Positions 24,606 through 38,709 of a stretch of 38,709 nt of DNA are shown piece by piece. The stretch's first letter is position 1; each line of letters starts with the position of its first letter. This stretch comes from Mesaphorura yosii (lineage: Eukaryota > Arthropoda > Collembola > Poduromorpha > Tullbergiidae): contig WIXG01000562.1 of assembly GCA_009869945.1 (NCBI GenBank), positions 1 through 38,709 on the forward strand, given 5' to 3'. The notes beneath the pieces were generated by a model that saw nothing but the letters and a program-made list of their open reading frames with translations, was not told where the DNA came from and made no database searches. Both the position numbers and the translations under genes were made by a program.

Positions 24606-27600
24606 TTTACTCTAGCGTATGATTCGCTCTTCGCTGTGCACATATTTCAATTTACGAGAGCATGACAGGACAAGGCAACCGTTCATCCTTTTCTGTTGAT
24701 TAATTTGCAACGTGTACATCTTTGCTCGCCGCTCACTGGGCGAGCTTGCTTACCCCTTGTGTGGTGGTGTGATTTGTGATTATTTGCGAATTGCGAATCT
24801 GCAGGCTGGCGAATAATTTATTCACGTTGTGCTACGCTGTTGTAAGTGGAAATAAGATTTATGAATGCCACACCACAGGACGAGTGATGTTTTGATGAGG
24901 TGCACAGAAATTAATGTCGTAATTAAATTGTAAATCGTACATTTGCATTTCATTAGAAACATCGCCATCGCGGCCAGCGCCGTTGCGTACGAAATAAAGC
25001 ATGGAAGACACGGAATTGCTGTATTCTTATTATTTACTATTGACAAGTTTCTCGAAACGAATGTCAGCGTGTGTTAATAGCGGAATGAAATGTTAACAGG
25101 CACAAACGCAGAATCGAACCCGCCTTCATGAGTGCTCTGCGTTGTCACTGCCTCTATGCGCTCATGATTTCATGATCCATAGCCAAATTTGAGGTTAGCG
25201 TTTAGGCTCATGTCTCATCGTTATCATTATCTTGGTCGTCATATTGCATACGTGCAAGAAAATCGTTTTCCTATGCCAGGTCGAAGTGAGTCTTGCCTTT
25301 GTATTGGTTGTGCATTCGCATGCATTCGAGGACGACGACGAAGACTCCAAAAATAATGCACCGAGTCAAAGTGAATGGAAGCACGTGCGAGTGCTGAGTG
25401 CAAGATTCCAACTGTGAAGCCATTTCTCTGGAATGACTGAACGAAATTCTTGGCTTTGGCTGTAGCATTTGTGTCCGTTTGAAGTTTTAATGGAAATACA
25501 ATAACAATTCACAAGACAGGCGATGGCACAGGCACATTCGCATTCACGAACTCAGCAAGTCACCAGTCAGTCACCAGCCCAGGCTTTAATAATAACATTC
25601 CTTTTGTTTCCCATCAAAAGATCAATTAAATTGAATTGGCCATAGCCAGCCGAAGCGCAGTGTTCTTGAGACAGACCAATTTTTACGAAATCACAATTCA
25701 AAAATAGAAATACAGGCTTCGCATCTGAATTCCGACTCTCGTATCGCGTAATCTCGTAGCGAATCGAATGCACGCACTCGCAAAGCGTCCTGCGACGGTA
25801 GACCGTCTTTTGGCTTTGACTTGGACTATGCTGACTGTGTCATTTCCTTTTCATTTTCTTGTGTCGGGTACATTTTTCAGAGCTTTCTGATGTCATTCAT
25901 CTGTTGAGATTAAAACACCGTCAGTCTATCATATACTAACGATGCACGACAGTTTGTCTCCAATGCTCACCTTTTACATCACCATCACCTCACCGAGTCA
26001 TGCCCTTGGAATTAAATCGAGCTGATCCGACGCAAAAGCATGCATGGTCATATCAAAAGGCAAGGCAATGCGGTTTGTGTCTTGTCTCCTCTGCCGTGTC
26101 AACTCAAATCGCATTTCGCATCTCATTCGAATTACGAATGTCATCTCTGGCATGGCCGGTTGCGTATGAATAAGAAAGATGAATATTTACACACAATGGT
26201 GTCATCAGAATTCATTACTATCAAAACAGAGAGTCCATCACTAAAAGCATTATGACACTGACATGGCCGGAGATTTATGTCCCCCATTACGGGTTGGAGA
26301 TTAAATGGCGTGGTATGACGTACAGTGTCGTGCAACAACGCAAAAATTGGATTACTGCAGCAAAATCCAGCAATTTAAATTCAACCTTGCCAGTCACAGT
26401 CGCAAGAAAAGTGAAATTGCAAATTCAGGAGTCAAAAGAGCTGAATACTGAATAGTTGAGTTGTTATCAACATCGAATCTCGGTGCGGTGGCTTTACTTC
26501 TGCATGTTCAGAAGCTCGTAATCACATATCGCAAATCGTTAGCAGCAGCAGCGAATTGTTACATTCCACACTCAAGTAGGTCATGTATTATTTTTATCTC
26601 TTCTCCCAACCAAAAGCACAAGAATCAGGCAAGACAGGGCACAATACATCATCATAGTCCATCGTCTTATTCGTCTTGTCTTGGCGAATCACTGGATACA
26701 AGCTCTAATAACTCTTGTTTTTCTGCCACTGCCTCTGTTCTGATCTGCTGACGTTGTTTATATCAAATTCGTTTACTTTACTTTACTTCATCTTTAAATA
26801 AGATCAATACAGAATACACTCAGTGTCGTGAATCGTATCTGACATGGCATCTTGGTGCACTGCACTTTGTTCGTGGTCTCATCGTCCAACGTGATCATGA
26901 TCATCGCGTGGCATAGCATAGCGTGCTAAAGCTCTATTCACCATTCACGTTCGCATAATGCATGTGTGGGATTTATCAGCACTAGGAAGCAATTTAGTAA
27001 TGCGACGACGACTCGCATTCTCTACAGAAAGTTTCGGCCTCTGAGCTCTTGGCTGCTGGTGAATTAGCGAAAAAAATCCAGCTGAAGCTTGGGAAGCGCG
27101 TGGTTAAGATGTAAAGAACGAAAAGAACTGGCATCCTAACAAGAATAAGTGGAATGTTATGGGCTCAATGATATAAACCTCACACTACTGCTCACGACGA
27201 CCGACCGAATTCCTTCTTTTGTATGTTTTCCATCAGGAGCATAAACATCACATCAACAAGTTTGCATTTGCAGGCAGTCGGTCGCAGTCTCAAAACAGAG
27301 TTTGACTTGGCTTGGCGTGGTCTGGCAGTTTGGCTGCCTTCTCTGGATTGAATTCCACTTTGCCTCTTTCCAGGAACTGGCTCAGAAACCTGCTGCGGAG
27401 TGCAGCATACCTGTTTGCCCGTTTTTACTTTTTACGAGGGTGCGAGTGCGTAGGAGTTTGCTTTTATCCAGGCCAAATCATAACCCTCATTTCATTACAC
27501 AACAACAACAACGAGTAACGGCAACAATGGTTTGCTAAATTGGATACTTCTACCTGCTACAATGCAGTAGTACAATTCACAGCAACGACTTTTCAAACGC

Positions 27601-28492
27601 TCTGACTCATAGCTTTGGGGCATAGTGCGAAAGTCTTCATAAGCAGCAGCCAGCAGTGGCATTAATGAAAAGATCGGTTGTAAAACTGTAACGAAACTTG
27701 TAACAATTACGAGACAACAGTGCACAGAAGTTGCTAATACATACAAGTGTTAAGTGTTAACAGCACTTTCATTGCATTACGTTACGATACGCTACAGATT
27801 AAAAAGTGTTTGAGTAGCGTGGCCAGAACATAAATCTTGTACACTTGCGACTTGCTTTGTTGCTTTGTACTTATTTGGGTTGATCTGGCCTGTGGCCGTG
27901 AATTGCGAACCAGCAGCGCAGCGCAGAGCATGAAAGTGAAGAACTGAAAGCAAGGTGAATTGATGAATCCTATTATTGGACAGCCCATACAATAATACTT
28001 AACACAGTGCACAAAGGTGTAGGGTATTATTAAGACAGCTCATCAATTTTTGTTTTGCTTGCGCTGAACACTGGTCGTTTGTTGTGTCTGTGTCATCATC
28101 GAAATACTCGCAGCAGTGCCGCCGTCACATTCATTTTCGTACGCGAATTGCGCGCAGCACAATAATTGTATTAGTAAGTTGGTTCTAACTTGTCCAGTAG
28201 CATTAGCGAATTAGCATCCTTATTATTGAGTTGGCTCTCAGCGTTACAACATATCACACGCTTGCTCCAAGCCTTCTTGAAGTGCCTGACTCAAAGTGAT
28301 TTGAAGTGGCAGTGAGTCTTCTCTTCTTTGCCTCGCAGTGACAAGGCAAGAAGCAGTCCACAATTACTACTTGGGCTGGTGTTTTTCGCACATTTGCAAA
28401 TTATCACCTGGAAAGTGGTTCAAGTGCCGAATTTCCGTATTTTGGTGTTCAAACTCGACGTTTTCAAGTGTCTTAGTCAAATTCTTGCCAGA
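24606..28492. other. 3.9-kb gene-poor block
   Basis: No frame in this stretch shows a family match, a coding-like pattern with splice partners or a credible start. The many frames of 60-90 codons are background. It may hold regulatory DNA of the surface-protein genes to its right. The one structured item noticed is the inverted repeat at 25098-25153. Confidence 0.5.
25098..25153. repeat. Imperfect inverted repeat with tRNA T-arm-like loop
   Basis: AGGCA-CA-AACGCAGA (25098-25112) pairs with TCTGCGTT-GTCAC-TGCCT (25136-25153): 8 plus 5 base pairs around a small internal loop. On the minus strand the loop contains GGCGGGTTCGATTC, which resembles a tRNA T-arm / B-box. A full cloverleaf could not be drawn, so a tRNA gene is not called; a tRNA-derived relic or a chance hairpin are both possible. 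Confidence 0.4.
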
Positions 28493-29680
28493 ATGAAGTC
28501 ATTTCTAAGCTTCGGTAAGTTTTTCAAGCAGCGACTTTGCGTGCGAGCTGGATTTATGTCAATTGTTCGTGACTTCGTGTTTGGGTAACAATTTAAACGA
28601 ATATGCTTTCTATATGCACAGGTATTCTTTCCTTTCTCTTCGTGTACCTTTGCATCTTGGAATCTACTCACGCGGTCACCACAGCAGAACTTGACCTTTA
28701 CCGGAGAGTAAAGCCCGTGCTGTCCCTCGCCGATGTCTACGCAGACGCAGCGAAGTTCACCGTGGACGTCCAGAACCCGGTCGGAGGTCGATTCATCAAA
28801 TGCGGTGATCTTGGAACTCACGTAGTGCAGCTCGCCCCGCCGTCTAATCCATCGAATTACTCGTTTGCGTACAACGTTAATCAGAGAGCTGATGGTAAGC
28901 CGAGGTTTTGTTTTTATGAAAGTTAATTAATTATTCAGAGCGTTGCATGCCAGATGGTGCCATTTGATTGGCCTTGGTGCAGCAAGTCGTTTTGCCGTGA
29001 CTCATAATTCCATGCTAAGATGAAACAAAAGACAATTAAGATAGTCTGACAGTTTCTGGTTTGTCGCGCTGGTTTTGCCTTGATACGACTATTCGACCAG
29101 TATGCTAGAAATGCAACAGAAGTGGGTTTCAGTTCTAAGGTCTATAGCAATTAAAATTATGCTGCACTCGATTCAATACGTGAAACACGAGCATTTTCCT
29201 CGAAAACTGTCGTCGTCCGTCTATCTGCTTCCTAGAAAGAATTGTTATTTGTTACTTATTAACGTGTTGAGACTGCTACTTAGCATTGGCGAATTCCTAT
29301 TGCAAGCGAAAAAAGTGCAAATGCATCCCTTGTTTCTATTTGCAGGTTTTATTGTTGGCAACTTGGCTCCAAACACGGATTACATCGTTCGGGTCGCGTG
29401 CCGATTCAACAACGAAGGGTCTCCCGGTTCCTGGAGCGAGCCGACGCCTATTCGTACTCGGGAGTGGATAAATAAGGGCGACGGAGGGGGCAGCGGCCAC
29501 CACCACCACTACGACCGCGATCACCAGCAGGATGGCGGCGGCAGGAACAACTTTGGTGGCCAAGAAGCACGAAGCAATCAAAGTCCAAGTACTACAACCT
29601 ATTATTCTCTGTTTATAGTTAACCACATGATACTCTTCTTACTCATTCACGTACTCTTAGCGTCGACAAATTTTTATTAG
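28493..29680 (+). CDS. Small surface protein: signal peptide, one FN3 domain, probable GPI anchor
   Basis: Three exons, 28493-28514, 28622-28894, 29346-29680; 209 aa. The signal peptide is split by intron 1 (MKSFLSF-GILSFLFVYLCILESTHA). One fibronectin type III domain follows: early strands around PVGGRFIKC and SNYSFAYNVNQRADG, then GFIVGNLAPNTDYIVRVACRF and SPGSWSEPTPIRTREW. GSWSEP resembles the WSxWS motif of cytokine-receptor FN3 domains, with the first Trp missing. A Gly/His-rich linker (GSGHHHHYDRDHQQDGGG) leads to a hydrophobic C terminus (FIVNHMILFLLIHVLLAS) with no charged cytoplasmic tail, as expected for a GPI-anchor signal. It is probably a cell-surface recognition or decoy protein; no ligand can be inferred. 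The next gene shares the FN3 intron position and the GPI-type end. AATAAA lies at 29882. Confidence 0.72.
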
Positions 29681-29881
29681 TTATCTTACTAACCGAAGAT
29701 GCTGTTTTATTTTAAATGTACGATACGAGTTCAAATGATACAACAGGCATTAGCGTAGCATGATAAAGCAGATGTCTGTTTCAGTGTTTTAGAAACTCTT
29801 GCAAATTGCAATTATTTGTTCCATGGATGCTTGCCTTATAACATTTGACCCCACTCGGACGAATATTTAAAATTGCATTGC

Positions 29882-29887
29882 AATAAA
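29882..29887 (+). terminator. Poly(A) signal, FN3 surface-protein gene
   Basis: AATAAA about 200 bases after the stop at 29680, and only 15 bases before the proposed start codon of the next gene. If both are right the two transcripts almost touch. Confidence 0.5.
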
Positions 29888-29901
29888 TACTCTCTCTGAA
29901 A

Positions 29902-31126
29902 ATGGGGCGCAGAGCACTGACACTCTTCTTATCAGACCTCATTTTTATGGAAAAGTTCGCGACCCTGCATTATAGGTGTTCATGTTTCGCTCTACTAACA
30001 CGTGTGGCAGTTGTTGATATCCACAAAAGGCAAAATACCAATTATTTTAATGGTTTGATGGGCAACCAATAGAACACAGTCACAGCGGCGAGATCGGCCT
30101 AGATTTGCCGATTCCAAGCATGCTGCGGGATGAGAGCGAGTCAGGCCTCGCAAGTGCGAGCTCGAATTCTGGAAATTCCAGCTCCAGCGATGACTCACAC
30201 GTGCAAGGACATTTTTACGGCGTGCTAGGCGAATGGGCCAACCTGACCTGCAGCTCTGGCTTGCTAAATCTGCCGCTGAGCTTCGAGTGGATTCATCTGA
30301 TGCCAAGCAGTCTTGAAAACGTCACGGTGAAGGAGCGGTTTGGAGTGCACATCCTGCAGGAAGAAAATGTCTCGACCCTAACGGTAAAAGAAAAGACTAC
30401 AATTAGTGTCGTATATTTGATTCTAGCAAACTTGGTCATTCCGTCATTCAGATGATCGTGAAAACAGAAGACATGTATGGCCAATACATTTGTGAATCGA
30501 CCGAGACGTCCACGGGTCAGAAGGAACAACAGCACCTTGTGCTACTTAAAGGAAGACGACCGCCGCGAATTCATTTGATCCCGGAATTTATATTAATGAC
30601 CACCGCATCCTTCAGAGTGGAGCCGATTGAGGACGTGCATCAGGCGAGCGCGGGCGCCAACTTTTCCGACGCAGAACTGATTGAAAAGCACGGAGCCGAA
30701 CTCCCATTTGCGGGATACCTTGTCTGGATAAAGCCAGCATGCCATTTGCTCGGAGAATGGATTCCAGGAAACGTAACGGAACTGGAGAACGGTTCGTGCA
30801 TTAAAAACTCGCATTTATATTAATCTCGACTCGGCTTTGCTTTACGTGCCAAATGCCTTGATGTGTTTTGCTTATCAATTAAAGGTTTCCGGCTAAACAA
30901 CCTTCACCCAAATGAAGGGTATTACGTCAAAGCCGCGCAACGAAACACAGGCGCCATCGGAGATTTCGGTGAATACTGGAAAATTCGGACGTCGAGTGCA
31001 ACTCTTCTGAAATCAAGCGATGCAGTTCCAATTCGTGCCTGTATTTTTGTTGGCAAGCTCACACTCGTCATTGCTCTATTGTCCTCGTGGGTGCCACACC
31101 AGTTGGGATTTATTTTTAAAATATGA
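29902..31126 (+). CDS. Ig + FN3 surface protein with probable GPI anchor
   Basis: Exons 30080-30383, 30452-30791 and 30885-31126 are well supported. A first exon 29902-29975 (MGRRALTLFLSDLIFMEKF) fits in phase and could supply a signal peptide, but is tentative; total 319 aa. After a Ser-rich stretch an Ig domain shows the cysteine pair and tryptophan: NLTCSS, FEWIH, MYGQYICES. An FN3 domain follows, ending GFRLNNLHPNEGYYVKAAQR and FGEYWKIRTSS. The C terminus is hydrophobic with no real tail (CIFVGKLTLVIALLSSWVP), as for GPI attachment. The intron before Gly-Phe-Arg-Leu-Asn-Asn-Leu sits at the same place and phase as in the upstream FN3 gene, indicating common origin. Several NxT/NxS glycosylation sites are present. 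Its architecture recalls insect Ig/FN3 neural adhesion proteins. The donor after 30791 (GTTCGT) is weak. Confidence 0.68.
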
Positions 31127-31533
31127 ATCTGGTAGCGCAAAATACTTTCTCATGAAACTGACGGACTGAAACGAATGGGTGTGCCAAATCCTAGTTCGTG
31201 GCGAATGCTGCGAAGCAAATGCAGTAGCGTTCAGCAAAATTCATATTTGCGTGTCGCAACATAAACATAAGCACAACTGATTTGATTTGTAAATGTGTTT
31301 TTATTTTATACGACCAGAATACAGAGATCAAGAATGCTAAGATTTTCTAATACTACTTTTGCATGCTGTCACTAAATTAGTAAGGATCAATGGATCGATT
31401 TACTTGCAAGAATGCAATGGAATGTGAGTAGAATGTTTCCAATGTGGAAGTTTCGTAGAACAAGGTAACAACAACAGAGTCGTAATTATTCTCAAATTAC
31501 CGGCATGACATTGAACGACAATTTTGCCCGTGC
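31127..31533. other. Convergent 3' region of the Ig/FN3 gene and WDR7
   Basis: No coding region was found. TTTATT at 31300-31305 reads AATAAA on the minus strand, about 230 bases past the WDR7 stop. No AATAAA for the plus-strand gene was noticed. Confidence 0.45.
31300..31305 (-). terminator. Poly(A) signal, WDR7
   Basis: AATAAA on the minus strand, about 230 bases beyond the WDR7 stop at 31534-31536. Confidence 0.5.
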
Positions 31534-37589
<6,056 letters not shown>

Positions 37590-38513
37590 TATGTCAAGGG
37601 AAAATTTTGAAATTTAATGAGTCAGGAAATGTTGAAGAAAGTTGGATAAATGCTAAAAGAGGAGATTAAGAAAGAATCGTTATGATCTGAGTAAGATTAA
37701 CGGAGAAATTGTATAAAACCGACTTCAAAAACTCGTGAAGACGTTACATTGTAAAAGTTTATGCTAACTTTACTTGTTAACCTACTAAGCAAGCAGAATC
37801 AACAATAACAGTTAAATAAGATGTTTACGCCTTCATTGTAATAAGGATGTGCTATTCCACTACCGACTTGAGTGTATATACAGAAGTAAAGTACAATGCA
37901 GTGGAAGGCTGAAACTCTGTACAAAGTTGTACGTATGCTTTACCAGTCCCACGGAGCCAAATTGATCAGATGATTCGTAGAACTTTACTACACATGTGCG
38001 CGAGAATTCTGCATGCTGCATAACCCATCCCAACGCAAAACTGGTAATTTCCACTTGTCCAGCGCCCAAGTTCGTCCATAATAATAATGCCGAATGAAAT
38101 TGCACATGCACCAAGAATGAATGATCTTTACTCCATGCGTGTTCCACTGAAAATTACTCCCGTTGCATGGGAATTCAGGGAAAGCGTGGAAAAAGAGTGA
38201 AAATAAAGCGTTTGCTAAGCCATGACGTATGAAATTCACGAGTTCTTTCTTTAGTTCCATGCCAAAGCATAATAAAATCTCTGGCTAAAGAGTCTCAGAG
38301 TGTTCGATAACATTTGTAATCGAATTGTTGTTCGTAATTATGAGAAATATCTCAAATTCATTTTTGCAAGTATTGAAAGCATTTTGCACTTGACATCTCA
38401 AGCCTGAATTGGAACTCGCAGAAAATTGAGTCTATGAATAACACTTTTGCTTGGCTTTGCATTAAGTCGCAAATTCTGAGTAGACAAATGGACTGATAGG
38501 AATTATCGCATGA
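37590..38513. other. Region upstream of WDR7
   Basis: AT-rich, no supported exon. It contains the WDR7 promoter and 5'UTR and the 3'UTR of the partial gene further right, both on the minus strand. The minus-strand frames at 37860-38260 resemble nothing. Confidence 0.45.
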
Positions 38514-38709
38514 TTATGCGAACTCGACAGCCTTAAAGAGGTTGTGCATGCCAGGTCGGATGCCCAAACCACCGACTCTAGCGACCAGGTTTCTTATGGT
38601 AGAATTATCTTTTGATTTTAGATTGTGTAGGCCGATCTTGGCTGTACTGCAATGCCAAGCCGACCCGTGGACGAGCGGAAGCAAGCTTCACGACCTCATC
38701 CCAGTTCCA
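38514..38709 (-). CDS. C-terminal end of an unrecognised protein, cut by window edge
   Basis: Two exons on the minus strand fit together: 38648 to the window edge, then 38514-38592, joined by a 55-bp intron with a GT donor (CA|GTACAG) and AAG acceptor. The reading is WDEVVKLASARPRVGLALQ followed by NLVARVGGLGIRPGMHNLFK and the end AVEFA. The pattern looks coding and the phases agree, but I do not recognise the family. The short stretch gives no domain, motif or localisation signal. Because the stop lies about 0.9 kb before the WDR7 start and both genes are on the same strand, they are arranged head to tail. Confidence 0.4.

Noticed and set aside
25098..25170. tRNA gene on the minus strand
   Set aside because: T-arm-like sequence is present but no matching acceptor and D stems could be drawn.
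24600..28490. Several frames of 60-90 codons, e.g. 27302-27538 and 27782-28012
   Set aside because: No homology, no splice partners, composition as expected for random non-coding DNA.

Overview
The window is animal nuclear DNA. Genes are split into many exons by GT-AG introns, mostly 50-100 bp with a few longer ones. The recognisable products are metazoan: an animal-type UDP-glycosyltransferase, the ciliary protein CEP162, a secreted M14 carboxypeptidase, the splicing helicase DDX46/PRP5, CSTF2 (CstF-64), GPI-anchor-type Ig/FN3 proteins and WDR7 (rabconnectin-3 beta). The small introns, tight spacing and nested gene suggest a compact invertebrate genome, possibly an arthropod. I cannot name the species. 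Exon edges below were read by hand from splice sites. For every complete gene model the coding length is a multiple of three and the intron phases agree.

Layout from left to right. 1-714 (-): N-terminal half of a UDP-glycosyltransferase, cut by the window edge, with an apparent frameshift. 2123-9653 (+): CEP162-like coiled-coil gene, whose 3.5-kb fourth intron holds a complete carboxypeptidase B-type gene on the opposite strand (3997-5853). 10027-12456 (-): a DNA polymerase delta relative that keeps the N-terminal and 3'-5' exonuclease domains with all catalytic motifs but has no polymerase domain. 13350-17435 (+): DDX46. 18041-20065 (+): CSTF2. 21036-21714 (+): small secreted protein of unknown function. 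22273-24363 (+): a protein ending in a Nup98-type autopeptidase (APD) fold without FG repeats, without Nup96 and without the His-Phe/Ser cleavage site. 24364-28492: 4 kb without a convincing gene. 28493-29680 and 29902-31126 (+): two neighbouring cell-surface proteins with FN3 or Ig+FN3 domains, probably a tandem duplicate pair. 31534-37589 (-): complete 22-exon WDR7 gene with one GC-AG intron. 38514-38709 (-): C-terminal end of an unrecognised gene.

The genes do not form a single pathway. DDX46 (branch-site selection) and CSTF2 (3'-end cleavage) are neighbouring mRNA-processing genes in the same orientation. The exonuclease-only Pol delta relative and DDX46 start back to back over about 0.9 kb and could share a promoter region. 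The two most unusual objects are domain-reduced relatives of universal proteins: the polymerase-less Pol delta exonuclease and the FG-less, cleavage-site-less Nup98 APD protein. Both have intact reading frames over several exons.
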